A stretch of DNA of 64,000 nt. Source: Parascedosporium putredinis. Lineage: Eukaryota; Ascomycota; Sordariomycetes; Microascales; Microascaceae. The notes below the pieces were generated by a model, which saw only the letters and a program-made list of their open reading frames with translations, had not been told where the DNA came from and ran no database searches. Where the stretch lies: contig CASHTG010000010.1 of NCBI GenBank assembly GCA_949357655.1, positions 868,001 through 932,000 on the forward strand, in the 5' to 3' direction. A program made the translations under genes and the position numbers. Below are positions 11,874-23,892 of the stretch, piece after piece; position 1 is the first letter of the stretch, and every line of letters begins with the position of its first letter.

Positions 11874-13767
11874 CAATAAACTTGAACCTTCTACTTTGAC
11901 AGGGAGGCACAAGGTTACTTTTTCCCATGTGCCAGACTCGGCGCGCGCACAATGTCAATGGGGAATGGAAAACAGGGAACCCGGCGAGACGCCTCCTCCT
12001 ATCCGCTGTCAGTCCCATCCGCAACGTGTCAAAGAAACAGCCACGACGCCCTGGCGTGATGTCTCTCCATCGCCGTACAGGAGGCGTCACCGAGAACGAT
12101 GCGGTGGAAGAAAAGGGCAAAGAAAAATGGAGCTAACTTTGATAGCATGCCGAAGGGCAAAAGAACCCAATATCGTTTGAAACTCTCCCCTGCTCTCAAT
12201 ATAATCTTCTGATTGGGGCCTTGGGCCATGCATCCTCGCGTTGTCCCCTCTTATTGTCCGAGGCATGAGAATGGAGGGCTAAGCTGCAAAGTGCGATCAT
12301 GCCTAGTCCCCACCCTCCGCGCGGTCCCTAGTCTGGATAGGACAGGCCGTCACCGCCAATCATCCGGAGAGAAGAAAAAGAACCCCCCCAAAAGTGTTCT
12401 TGATAAGTTCTGCTAACATGCACGCGTGTTCCCTCAGCCCAGCCCCGAGACGAAGAAAAAGAGACACGACAAAAGTGGGTCGAATAGGGCTAGAATGATA
12501 CATGGGCCCGTCGGAGGTGGAAGAACGGTCTCGATAATCTCTCCGATAGTTTGTGGCGTCGATAGTCCGCGGGCATGCTCTTCAGCAGAGACACGGGGCT
12601 ACGGAGTCGGACTAACTCGTTGCTGCTTGGTGTTGAAAGCCACGCCCCGGGCCAGGGCTGCTTGGTCCGTTGGGAAAGCTTACGACGAGCGGGGTTTGTT
12701 GCTGATCGGCAAGAGACCCCAGCTCTGTAGTCTTTGCGTTGCGGGAAAGCGCCCAATAAGGATTTGGATGATGACCTCAATGTCCATTGTTAGTTCAATT
12801 TTGCCTGTGGGGAGTATGCGGAGCTCTGGGTGGGCGCGAAACCCGTCGGACACATGCCATCTGCCATGCACGCGGGCATGCGTGCATGTTGTTCTGGCAG
12901 CCAGCCAAAATGAAAAGGAAACAAAATCAAGGATCAGGGTCGGACTCTAATCCCGTGCTGCCTCGGTCGCCCCGTTTCGCCGTCCGGCCCGTTCGGCATG
13001 ACGTCCCTGTGCGAAATCCGTGCTTGTAGGGCCCACCCACCTCGAGGCGTCCATCTCGCCTGTGATGCTCGGTAGGCAGCGAGAGGCAAGGTGGGCAGAA
13101 ATTATTCTATAATCCCCTCTTCCCCGTATCCCTACTTTCTCCCTGCCTGTCCTTCAATTCAATCAAACAGGTACTGCCATTTCAAAGCGTGAGTGGACTA
13201 AGATTCGTACGAGCTCTCATGGGCCCATTTCAGCTTCCAGACTCAATTGATGGCTAGCGCTACTTTATACTCTGGCTACTGGCAGGCTATTTGGCCCGGA
13301 CTGGGGTTGCGAAAGCAAGAGCTAAAGAGAAACATTGAACCTTGTGATGTGGTGGATGAACGAGCCCAGCCATTGCCGGAAACCACTTGTGTTTTGGCGC
13401 TTGTCCTGTCCTGTCCAGCGCATGGCGCAAAGCAATGGATCAATTTGTAGCTCAGCTCAGTTCCGCTCACTGCCAGCTCCCAAGCTTCAAATTCCCTCTA
13501 TTCTCTGTCCCCCACCAGAACGAATTCAATTAGTGATCAACGATTACTCATCACCACCCGACAACGTGAGCGAGCCGAGGCATCTCTGCCGGAGCTTAGC
13601 ACAGTTCCCGCACCGCACGCGACGGCACCTTTGATCGCGCAGCATCGTGAGGCAACCATTTAACTTGTGCATTGCCTACATGCAAGCATTTAATTTCGCT
13701 GGCCCCGAAACTCATGTAACCTAGAGTTTTAAAAATAAACCACTTGCGAGAAACGGGTCAGTCAATC
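11874..13767. other. Intergenic region, divergent promoters of P450 and HSDL2-like SDR
   Basis: About 1.9 kb between divergently transcribed genes. Open frames here are short and carry no recognisable domain. It includes an unbroken C7 run near 12375, so longer homopolymers are not absent from this sequence. No RNA gene or repeat is seen. Confidence 0.5.
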
Positions 13768-15080
13768 ATGTCCTCCAACGAAGTCCCCGTCGCCCTCGTC
13801 GTCGGCGCATCCCGCGGCATCGGTCGACAAGTCGCCGTCGACCTGGCCAAGAATGGCTATCGAGGTTAGTTTTTGCCCGGCTTGTCCGACTTGGTGAACA
13901 TTGAAGCATGTAAAACAACCAACACAACGTGATTCGATGCACACCACTCGCAAGGAAACACACGCCCCCTCATCCCTACCTGTGTTTCCCAGCCCGCCAT
14001 CCATCGCAACAAGGACACCACGCAATCCATTGATAAATATGAAAGCCCCACTAACCCTCATGGGAACCTAGTCGCCGTCGCCGCCAAGAGCACATCGGAC
14101 GCGTCCGCCGTGTCCCCTTCCCGCCGGACCCCAACTCGTCCGCGTCCACCATCAACACGGTGGAGCGGGAGATTCGCGAAGCCGGCGGCGAGGCCCTCGC
14201 CGTGCAGGTGGACACGCGCAGCGAGGAGAGCGTGGTGGCGATGCTGGACGCCGTCGCGCGCGAGTTTGGGCGCATCGACGTGATCGTGTACAACTCGGGC
14301 GCCATCTGGTGGTCGTCGGTGGCCAAGACCCCGATGAAGCGGTTCCGGCTGATGCAGCAGGTCAACGTCGAGGGCTTGTACGCCACCGTGCAGGCTGCGC
14401 TGCCGCATTTTGAGAGGAACGGGTGGAGGGGCCGCGTGATCGTCGTGAGCCCGCCCATCTATCAGCGCTTTTTCCGGGGAAGACGGCGTATGCGATGGGC
14501 AAGGTGGCCATGTCTGTGTTGACCAAGGGGTTGGCGGTGGATTGGAAGAGGGAGGGGAAGACGGAAATGGCGATTACGAGTATCTGGCCGGCTGTCGTAC
14601 GTTTTTTCTCTTGCTTTTACTCTTACCGTTTTTACTCTTCCCTACCCCTTGATACCTTTTTTCAAGCGTTCCTGCAGAGAACGTGCACAATGCTAACGAC
14701 TTGCAAGGCGATCCAATCCGCGGCCACGCCCGAGGCAGAGATCCAAAAGGATCTCCGCAAAGCAGTGAGTAGCCCCAAAGAGAAAACTCATGATCCCCCT
14801 AGGTCCTCTCCTATGACTAACCGAGTTTACCCAGACCATATACTCCGACGCCATCCTCGAGATGCTGAGGACCCCCGCCGCCGAGATCAGCGGTCGCCTC
14901 GAGCTAGACGAAGACTTTCTCCGCGAGAGGGGCTTCACGGATTTTGACAAGTACAGCCTAATCCCCGGCGCGAAACCCCGGCGCATCATGCCCGCCAAGC
15001 TGCCGGACCTGACGGTGGCGGAGGAGGATGACGAGGGTGTGAGGATGGACAGTACGACGAGAGTGAAGCCCAAGATTTGA
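13768..15080 (+). CDS. Short-chain dehydrogenase, HSDL2-like
   Basis: This is a classical SDR resembling hydroxysteroid dehydrogenase-like protein 2 of mitochondria and peroxisomes. Exons are 13768-13864, 14072-14596, 14708-14764 and 14835-15080. Exon 1 encodes the cofactor motif GASRGIG. Exon 2 has YNSGAIWW and the catalytic YAMGK segment, followed by VLTKGLAVDWKREGKTEMAITSIWPAVAIQSAAT, a hallmark of this subgroup. The last exon contributes TPAAEISGRLELDEDFLRERG. Two one-base deletions break exon 2, in the C run at 14114-14117 and the G run at 14476-14479. With both restored the product is 308 residues. Substrate is unknown. The family is linked to lipid or acyl metabolism, but that is inference. 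No C-terminal SKL is present (it ends KPKI). Confidence 0.85.
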
Positions 15081-15706
15081 CGAGATGGGTTTCTGGGTAG
15101 GTCTGCAAAGCCATGATTGTAAGAATATATACCTTGGATGACTTTTTCGCTGAAGGCCCATCTTATTTCAACCCGAAATGATAATGGAATTAGTATGTAG
15201 TCGTAATTCTCTTCATCTCAAAGCTGACGTAGTGTATCTTGCTGTGCAACCAACAAAGCTCACGCATAAACGCTGCATCCTATAGCCAAGAGAAGAGAGA
15301 ATGGGCCAATCATGTTCCTTGAAGCTTGGTGGAAGGACAGCTCCGTTTTTCTGACCCGCGTCTCCCGGTTACGATTCGGCTCTTAGGATTTGCAGAACAA
15401 GGCCGGGGCCTGCGCGGGATGAGCTAATATCTTGCTCAAGAGCGACTGCGGATAGAAACCGCAGTATTAGGTGTGCAGCTTTTCCTGCACCTTGGTCACA
15501 GGCTGATTGATAATACAAAGCTCCGAGCTGTCCAAAGGGGTACTCGTGCCTCTCTTCATATGCCCATCTTCCATTTCCCACACTATTCGCACAAGCTTTT
15601 TGCCTTTGTCAATCTCCAATCCTAGCCTCCATATCCAGTCCAATCCCGTATACACAATTCACCTTTGATACAACCCTTGTCCTCCAGTTCGCTTCCTTCG
15701 CCAGCC
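15081..15706. other. Intergenic region upstream of the superoxide dismutase
   Basis: About 0.6 kb with no supported gene. It contains the 3' flank of the SDR and the promoter of the SOD gene, and no further feature is recognised. Confidence 0.5.
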
Positions 15707-16552
15707 ATGTCTGTAGAGCAGTACTCCCTCCCCAGCCTCCCCTACGCCTACGATGTAAGTCCCGCCATACCTTGCCCTACCTTTTTCTTATTGCATGCGG
15801 TATGAAGCTCCCACGGGGCTACCAATGTTGACCCGTTTTCCACCTACCCAGGCCTTGGAGCCCAGCATCTCGGCCCAGATCATGGAGCTCCACCACAGCA
15901 AGCACCACCAAGCCTACATAACCAATCTCAACGCCGCTCTCCAGACCTACTCCGCCGCCACCTCCTCGTCCGACGTGCCCGCCCGCATCGCCCTGCAAGC
16001 CGCGATCCGCTTCCACGGCGGCGGGCACATCAACCACTCCCTCTTCTGGGAGAACCTCACGCCGGCGGGGTCCGCCGAGGCCCAGGTCTCCGCCGCGCCC
16101 GCGCTCGTGGCCGAGATAGGCAAGACGTGGGCGGACGGCGTGGAGGGGTTCAAGAAGGAGTTCACCGCCGCGCTGCTCGGTATCCAGGGTAGCGGGTGGG
16201 GGTGGCTCGTCAAGGACGGGAAGGGGAGGTTGAGCGTGGTGACGACCAAGGACCAGGATCCTGTGGTGGGGGTGAGGTGCCGATTCTGGGGGTGGATATG
16301 TGGGAGCATGCGTATTACCTTCAGGTATGGATCATTCCCTGTCCTTTGACCCTTTTCCTTTTTTACAGTTTTTTTTTTTTGTCTCTGTGACATGCAGGCT
16401 AACGTGGAATTTCTTCCCTGGTTTTACAGTATTTGAATGGTAAGGCAGCATACGTGGAAAACATCTGGAAGGTCATCAACTGGCAGACGTGCGAGAAGCG
16501 ATTTACTGGATCGCGTGAAGATGTGTTTGCCGTACTCAAGGCCTCTTTGTAA
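15707..16552 (+). CDS. Manganese superoxide dismutase, probably cytosolic
   Basis: It converts superoxide to hydrogen peroxide and oxygen. Exons are 15707-15754 (MSVEQYSLPSLPYAYD), 15852-16324 and 16430-16552. Expected metal-ligand contexts are present: His in MELHHSKHHQAYI, His in GGHINHSLFWENLTP, and Asp plus His in GVDMWEHAYYLQ. The last exon encodes YLNGKAAYVENIWKVINWQ. The G run at 16268-16272 is one base short, which throws the frame off just before GVDMWEH. Restoring it gives 214 residues, a normal Fe/Mn-SOD length. The protein starts directly at the SLPSLPYAYDALEP core with no mitochondrial presequence, so a cytosolic location is inferred, as for other presequence-less fungal Mn-SODs. 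Confidence 0.9.
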
Positions 16553-17460
16553 TTAAATTCATGACGTAGGGGCTCACAAGACGGCCGTTTGGTGGCCATC
16601 AGGGTGGGAATTGGATGCGATGCAAAATGTCCTTGCTCTGTGAGACAACACCATCAGGGTGCTAGAGGCCATCCAGGTGGAACGGATAGCTTCACTTCTC
16701 AAATTGATTATCTGCACATGGGGTTGGTCTGTTGATAGGAGTGGGAGCCCGATCGAAACGGAGTCGAACGCAGATCTAGTAGCGCAATCGGACAGATCAA
16801 TCCAAGACCTTGCCAATTCCTTATCGTGCTCGTGCTCCAATCGACCGAAACAAGGGGAGCCTCTCGCTATCGCCTAGCGCCATAATTTGAGCGCAAACTT
16901 GCTCGTTATCGTTTTTCACGTACGGAGCAACTCTCCGACGTCTCCGTTTTTTTTCTCCCACGCCTTCCTTCTGTAGGTGCTTCGTTATGGAGGGAGGAAA
17001 ACTACCTCATTAATCTGCTTGAACTTGCTCATATCTGGGGCCGCAAATTTCCGGTTTGGGTAAGATCTGGGTCAAGTCGGTCCGTCTTATTGGTTGCTTT
17101 TGGGTGGGTTTGGATCCCAGACGAAACTCCGTTTTGCGGGCGATTTCAGGAACACGCGCAACGGTCAACGGGGGTGTCCGGTCCTGTGGCTTTTGGGTTG
17201 TTGCAGATTCTTGGTGGAACGAGCTCTAATCTTCTCAACCTTGATAGATGATAGAGCTGGGGGTTGAACTGGTCATTACTTAAGGAGCATGCTGCGCTCT
17301 ATCGTGGTGGAAGGGTTATATTCTTTTGATGAGTTAACTTCGTCTATCTGAATCTATCTGCGTCCTTCGAACAAAGAATAAACTTGTTGCCCGTCAACCA
17401 TTAACCCTTACTCAACACGTTTCATCTCGCTCTCTCTACGCCTACGTCTACTCATTCATC
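16553..17460. other. Intergenic stretch, no supported gene
   Basis: About 0.9 kb between the SOD gene and the unrecognised gene at 17461. Only short frames are present and nothing is recognised. Confidence 0.5.
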
Positions 17461-18217
17461 ATGTGCGGCCACGAAATCACCCACAAGCCTAGAGGCGGCG
17501 CCCTCGCCGCCCTCAACACACCCATTCGCCACGACGGACAAGCCGTCCAAGGTGACCTAGTGTTCCACTCTCCCGGAAGCCCCGGAGCGTGACGGCGACG
17601 CACATGCGCCTCACCCTCTACCAGCGTCTCCGACGATGATTACTTTCAAAACTACGTCGTGGTCATCCAGTAAGACTTGTCCCTCTTCAAATGCCCTATC
17701 CCTCTGGGCAGGCTCCGAGTTTTCAATACGCTAACATGGAACCCTCTTGCAGCAAAATGGGTGATCTATCCCGCGGTGCGGGGAGTGTGGTCACTTTTGC
17801 GAATTTCCCCTACAGTCTCCTCCCGGAACCCCCGAGTTTGACGTCGCGCTGTCTCGGCCCGTTTCCCTCGAGGTGAGCAGCGAGGGCATCATCGGGCGCC
17901 GCGTATCATTGTACTCCACGTCCCCTGTGAGCGATAGGCGGCTCGTGGCGGAGGGGATTATTGGTTTCAACATGTAAGAGCGGGCTGGACCTGCGTGCTT
18001 GGGCGTTTTATCATGGGGTTTCTATTGTAGCATGGGATATCTCGGTACATCGAGCGGGACTCCTCGGATTGAGCATATGCATTTGAGACAAATGCAAGGG
18101 CGCATATCGGTTGGGCTGACATTTGGCATTCTGGGCATTGGTCTGGACTATCTATGGAATCTAGAACTATCACAAATATTTTTCTCATTTGACTTCAATG
18201 ACCGTTGTGAAAGGTAA
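17461..18217 (+). CDS. Unrecognised multi-exon gene (tentative)
   Basis: A start at 17461 (MCGHEITHKPRGGALAALN) can be joined to downstream coding-like pieces. One piece is VSDDDYFQNYVVVI, ending at a GTAAGA donor near 17670. Another runs from an acceptor near 17755 (KMGDLSRGAGSVVTFANFPYS), then, after one missing base in the CCC run near 17825, FDVALSRPVSLEVSSEGIIG, RRVSLYSTSPVSDRRL and AEGIIGFN. The last runs from an acceptor near 18029 (MGYLGTSSGTPRIEH...GLTFGILGIGLDYLWNL). The join after the first exon is uncertain and probably carries another lost base. Smooth composition, good splice sites and the usual homopolymer-type breaks argue for a real gene. I do not recognise the family. The final exon has a short hydrophobic stretch. 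Confidence 0.4.
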
Positions 18218-18750
18218 CTGGAGACTTTCCGCTTGGTGAGTGGTGAAAAGCGGCGCTACGTTTGCATGAGTGGTCAACTCTGTGGATGAGCAGAGTTGAG
18301 ACTCCTTGAGTGACCAATTCAGTTGTGAGCCAGTCTGGACTCACTGAGACTGAACCAATTCACTTGGCGAAATAAGGTTTAGCCCCTGTAAACACGTGAT
18401 AATAGCCCCTCCTTCCTTTTTACACCCTTGACTCATCATGCATGGTGCCCCTCCTTCCGATAACGATAAGGAACGGGAAAAAGAAAAAAAAGAAAACTGA
18501 GTGAGTGAATACTAACGAAAAAAAGAAAGAGAAAAAAAGAGGACCCCGCCCCGCGTCTTGGACGAGAAATTTTCCCCGCCGGTGGACGGATTGGCAAACA
18601 CCTCAATTCCCATCTGCCCCGTTTCCAATTCATTGAACATTTGCTTTGAAGAGAAGTAGAACTAGCGTCTGCTTCTTCTTTTCTCGGAGGTCTTTCCGTC
18701 TCCAGACGAGCAATACCCTCCCACCTCCTCCTACCCATCACCTTGTCATC
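18218..18750. other. Upstream region of ADE6
   Basis: About 0.5 kb holding a short inverted repeat at 18274-18299 and purine-rich runs near 18480-18540. No gene is seen. Confidence 0.5.
18274..18299. repeat. Short inverted repeat (9-bp stem, 8-nt loop)
   Basis: TCAACTCTG and CAGAGTTGA are perfect complements around an 8-nt spacer, downstream of the tentative gene at 17461-18217. It could form a hairpin or be a dyad protein-binding site. Function is unknown. Confidence 0.5.
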
Positions 18751-21700
18751 ATGGGCCACGAGGTCTTGATCGGCGGGTCGTGCTATACCGCCTCCGCCGC
18801 CCAGAAGCTCTCCGATCGCATCACCGACAAGGGCCCCGCCCCGTCAAGCGCATCTCGGGCCAGTGGGTGTACTTTGCCGAGTTCCAGTCCAACCTCGACG
18901 CCATCAAGAAGCTCGTCCAGGCCGAGTCCTTCCCCAAGAACGAGGCCGCCGCTGCCGCCTCGTCCGACTCCATCAAGATCTTCATCACCCCGCGCACCAC
19001 CCGTCGCCATGGAGCTCCCAGGCTACCAACATCGCCCAGGTGTGCGGCGTCCAGGCCCGCGTCGAGAGGGGCCGCGTCGTCACCATTGAGTTCGAGGGTT
19101 CCGCCCCTGCCGATATCGAGTCCTTCCGCGACATCCTCCACGACCGCATGACCGAGTCTATTACCGAGACCCTGCCCGAGCCCGTCTCCCTGTTTGCCGA
19201 GGGTGCGCGGGGACCGCTCGTCGTCGTGGATATCTTTGCCGACGCGAGGGGTCCGCTGCCTGCTCTGCAGGACTATAATAAGAAGATGGGTCTGGGGTTG
19301 GATCAGCCCAACATGGAGTATCTCGTGGATCGGTACAAGGCGTTGGGAAGGTCTCCTGTATGCTTGAACCCCGTTTCTCTTGGCAACCGTTGATGGGTGA
19401 AAGGGTTGACACGTTGCCACCTTTTTTCTTGGTAGCCCTGGTTTCGCTGACCTTGTTTCCTCGTCTCTTAGAACGACGTCGAGCTCTTCATGTTTGCCCA
19501 AGTCAACTCGGAGCACTGCCGCCACCACGTTTTCAACGCCACCTGGACCATTGACGGCGAGGCCAAGGACCACAGCCTCTTCGGCATGATCAAAAACACC
19601 CACAAGACCACCCCCGACTTTGTCATTAGCGCCTACTCGGATAACGCCGCCGTGTAAGAACAACGAGAACCCTCCCTTTGTTTTTCTTTTCCCCGTCTAG
19701 GGCGAGTGGAGCGCTAACCCTTAAGTTCCGCAGCATGGACGGCGACGAAGGCCACCACTGGGCCCCCGACTACTCCACCGGCTCCTGGAAACTCACCAAG
19801 GAAGTCGTCCAGCCCCTCATCAAGGTCGAAACCCACAACCACCCCACCGCCATCTCCCCTTCCCCGGCGCCGCGACCGGCAGCGGCGGCGAGATCCGAGA
19901 CGAGGGCGCCGTCGGCCGCGGCTCCACGCCCAAGGCGGGTCTTTGCGGCTTCTGGGTCTCGGACATGCTCATCCCCGGCAAGACGCAGCCCTGGGAGGTC
20001 GATATCGGCAAGCCGGCGCACTACGCGTCGAGCTTGGATATCATGATTGAGGCGCCCATCGGTTCGGCTAGGTTCAACAACGAGTTTGGACGGCCTGCGC
20101 TCACGGGTACGTTTAGGACCTTGTTGACCAACGATACCGAGACGGAGGCTTCCGAGTATAGGGGTTACCACAAGCCCATCATGGTAGGTCCACATCGCAC
20201 CCTTTCCAGCCTTGCGCGTTAGATATCTAGGATCTGACTCGATGTTCTCCCTCTAGATTGCCGGAGGTGTCGGTAGCGTCCGACCCCAGCACGCCCTCAA
20301 GGACCCCTCGTACGTCCACGACGGCGCCCACGTCATCGTGCTCGGCGGCCCCGCCATGCTCATCGGCCTCGGCGGCGGCGCGGCCTCGTCCAACACGGGC
20401 ACCGAAGCCACCGCCGACCTCGACTTCGACAGCGTGCAGCGCGGCAACCCCGAGATGGAGCGCCGCGCCCAGATGGTGATCAACACCTGCGTCGCCCTCG
20501 GCCAGGAGAGCCCCATCGCCTTCATCCACGACGTCGGCGCCGGCGGCCTGTCCAACGCCCTGCCCGAGCTCGTCAAGGACGCGGGCTTCGGCGGCAAGTT
20601 TGAGCTGCGGCAGGTCGAGAGCGCGGATAATTCCATGTCTCCGCTTCAGATCTGGTGTAATGAGGCCCAGGAGCGCTATGTTCTCCTCGTGAACAGGGAT
20701 GGTCTTAACCGCTTTACTAGCATCTGCCGGAGGGAGCGTTGCGGATTCTCTGTTGTGGGTACCGCTGTCGGCAAGGATGCCAACGGGGATGCTACCCTCG
20801 TCCTCACCGACCGCGAGCCTACCCTCCAGCCCGCCATCGACCCCATTAACTTGCCTATGGATGTTCTCTTCCCCGGCAGGCGCATCTCCAAGAACGTTCA
20901 GACTGCCAAGAAGGCCCTCAAGCCCTTCAATGCCGCTACGAGCCTCCGCGAAAAGTTTGGCGCCTCCACCCTCAAGGAGCAGGTCGTCAAGGCCACCGAG
21001 CTCGTGTTCCAGCTGCCTTCTGTCGGCTCCAAGTCCTTCCTCATCACTATCGGTGATCGGTCGGTTGGTGGCTTGTCCGTCCGCGACCAGATGGTTGGAC
21101 CTTGGCAGACCCCGTGGCGGATGTTGCCGTCACGCTTAACAGCTTTAGTCTTGAGGCCAAGGCGCACTCTGGCGAGGCCATGGCGATGTAAGATGAACCC
21201 AAAGAACCCCGCGTTTCCTTGTCCAATCCCCTAAAAGATTTTGAAGAACCCCTGCTAACCATGATTTATTTTCTGAACAGGGGTGAAAAGCCTACTCTTG
21301 CGCTCATCTCCGCCGCCGCCTCTGCGCGCATGGCCGTCGCCGAGTCCCTCATGAACCTAGGCGCCGCCGACATCAAAGCCGGCTCCATCAACGGCGACCT
21401 GAAGCGCGTCAAGCTCTCGGCCAACTGGATGGCGGCCGTCAACCACGCGGGCGAGGGCGCCGAGCTCTACGAGGCCGTGCACGCCATCGGCATGGAGCTG
21501 TGCCCCAAGCTCGGCATCTCGATCCCCGTGGGCAAGGACTCGACCTCGATGAAGGCCTCGTGGAAGGACCGCGAGTCGGGCGAGGCCAAGAGCGTGACCG
21601 CGCCCGTCTCGCTCGTCATCTCGGCCTTTAGCTTGGTCGAGGACGTGCGCAAGACGTGGACCCCGCAGCTGCGCCGTGTGGAGGAGGTGGGCGAGAGCGT

Positions 21701-23296
21701 GCTCATCTTCGTCGACCTCGCCCTCGGCAAGAAGGCCATGGGCGGCTCGGCGCTGGCGCAGACTCTCGGCCAGGTGGGCGACGAGGCGCCCGACGTGCGT
21801 GACGTGGAGCTGATGCGTGATTTCTTCGATGCCGTGTGGCAGCTGCACCAGGATGGTGTGGTGCTGGCCTACCACGACCGCTCGGATGGCGGTCTCCTGA
21901 CCACGGTGGCGGAGATGATGTTTGCGGGCCGGTGCGGTGCCGAGCTCGATGTGTCGGACCTCGCTGCCTCCGAGGCCGATGTCCTCGATGCCCTGTTCAA
22001 CGAGGAGCTCGGTGCCGTCTTCCAGGTGCGCAAGGCCGACGAGGGCCGCTTCATCAAGGCCTTTGCCACGTGCGGCCCGCCGGCCGGTCTCGTCAAGACG
22101 GTCGGTTTCGTGCGCGCGGCGTCGAGCCAGTCCCTCGTCGTCAAGTACCTCTCCCAGACGGTGGCGGACCTCCCCGCGCGGAGATCCAGGGCTGGTGGAC
22201 GAGCACCTCGTACGAGATGCAGAAGTTGAGGGATAACCCCGCTTGCGCGCAGGCTGAGTTTGATGCGGTGCGGGATGATAGGGATCCTGGGATGGATTAT
22301 AAGTTGACGTTTGATCCGGCGGATGTGAGCCTTCCGGCTATGATTACCCTCAAGGGCTTGGTTTCGAGGCCAAGGGGTAAGTCTTTTTTCCCTTCATTTG
22401 CCTGCCGTTTCGGCTTTCGCAACGCTGAATCATTCTAACTGATTGAAAAGTTGCCATTCTCCGAGAACAGGGTGTCAACGGCCACGCCGAAATGGCCTTT
22501 GCTTTCCGCGCTGCCGGCTTCGACGCCGTGGACGTGCACATGTCGGACATTCTCAACGGACTCACGCTTGACGGTTTCCGCGGTCTGGCGGCGTGCGGTG
22601 GGTTCTCGTACGGTGACGTCTTGGGCGCGGGTATCGGCTGGGCGCAATCGGTGCTCATGCACGACGGGGCGCGCAGGATCTTTGAGGCCTTCTTCAACAG
22701 GCGGGATACCTTTACGTTGGGCGTGTGTAATGGCTGTCAGATGATTGCGAGGTTGAAGGAGCTGATTCCCGGTGCGGAGAACTGGCCCAACTTTGGTAAG
22801 TTTCCTTTTTCTTTGGTTTGTGGGAGAAGAGTGAAGAAGTTCGGTCGCTAACTAATCTGGCTCCATAGTCGAAAACACCAGCTCGCAGTTCGAGGGCCGC
22901 GTCTCCATGGTCAAGCTCCAAGACACGCCCGATTCCGTCTTCTTCTCCGACATGTCGGGCTCCTCGTTCCCCATCGTGGTCTCGCACGGCGAAGGCCGCG
23001 CCGAGTTCGCGTCCGAGGCGGACCTGCGCGCCGTCGTGGACGGCGGTCTCGCGCCCATGCGCTACGTGGACAACCACCGTGGCGAGGCGACGGAGCAGTA
23101 CCCGGCCAACCCCAACGGCTCGCCGGCGGGCGTGGCGGGCGTGCGCAGCAAGGACGGCAGGGTGGTGGCCATGATGCCGCACCCGGAGAGGACGATCATG
23201 GGCCCTGTAGGCTCGTGGATCAAGGATGGGCTGAGGGAGAACCAGTATGGACCTTGGTTTAGGATGTTTTTGAACGCGAGGAAGTGGGTTGGTTAA
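18751..23296 (+). CDS. ADE6: Phosphoribosylformylglycinamidine synthase (FGAM synthase)
   Basis: It catalyses the fourth step of de novo purine synthesis, the ATP- and glutamine-dependent conversion of FGAR to FGAM, in the cytosol. The start MGHEVLIGG follows a CTTGTCATC leader. Landmarks in order are FAQVNSEHCRHH, KVETHNHPTAISP, AGGVGSVRPQHA, GGPAMLIGLGGGAASS, DVGAGGLSNALPE, the AIRS-like repeat with PVGKDSTSM and HDRSDGGLL, then a C-terminal glutaminase with the nucleophile in GVCNGCQM and the His/Glu of MMPHPERT. Introns are 19358-19471, 19654-19733, 20184-20256, 21188-21280, 22377-22450 and 22796-22868. Five C runs are one base short (18839-18842, 19000-19002, 19856-19859, 21110-21113, 22172-22175). 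With them restored the product is 1,347 residues, a normal eukaryotic length. Because the gene is essential for purine prototrophy and normally single-copy, the frameshifts are best read as sequence errors. Confidence 0.96.
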
Positions 23297-23892
23297 AGGG
23301 GTGGGTTTGATTGGTTTTTGCTTTTGATATGGGTAAGAAAATGGAAAGCTTTGTTTGGGATTTAGACCTCCTTTTTGGAGGCAGGAAGGAGGAGGATTTG
23401 TTTTTTTGTTTTTTTTTTGTTTGCATTTGCGTGTTTAAACGGGTCTGGCGAGTTAAAAGAAATGGCATCACATATATATCTCAAACGGAAAGAATTAAGA
23501 AAAGAATTGTTCTTGGCTACACTGCTACCTCTGAGTTCCTAGTCACTATGCCTCGGGTACAATCTTATCCTTTTCTCTTGTCATATCACTGCTTTCCCCT
23601 ACGTAGCGTCTTTTCTTCCATCCCTTATCTTGTTCTTCCTTTCTTGAGTTTGATATCAACTAAAGCAATGTGATTAGATATTCCTGCTGCGACTTGAAGA
23701 GTGGCCAAACGTCGACATGCTTACCTGGGACCTTTACGATGCGGAGACTGAGTTCGAGACTGATTTCTCCATCCATCCAACTTTACCCGATGTGGACTGG
23801 CGCCCGCTCTCGTGTCCTCTGCAGCCAATGGCATGATTTCCCGGGAGACGAAAGAAAGGCAAGGGAAGAAAAGAAAGGCTTTTGGGCCCACT
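23297..23892. other. Intergenic region downstream of ADE6
   Basis: About 0.6 kb with T-rich runs just after the ADE6 stop (near 23400-23420). No gene is recognised. Confidence 0.5.

Noticed and set aside
8148..16552. Secondary-metabolite gene cluster (P450, SDRs, oxidase, regulator)
   Set aside because: No polyketide synthase, NRPS, terpene cyclase or dedicated transporter is present. The P450 is a fatty-acid hydroxylase type and housekeeping genes intervene.
18751..23296. ADE6 as a pseudogene or a case of programmed frameshifting
   Set aside because: Five shifts, all fixed by one added C, with conserved residues on both sides. The same pattern affects unrelated genes. Sequence error is far simpler.
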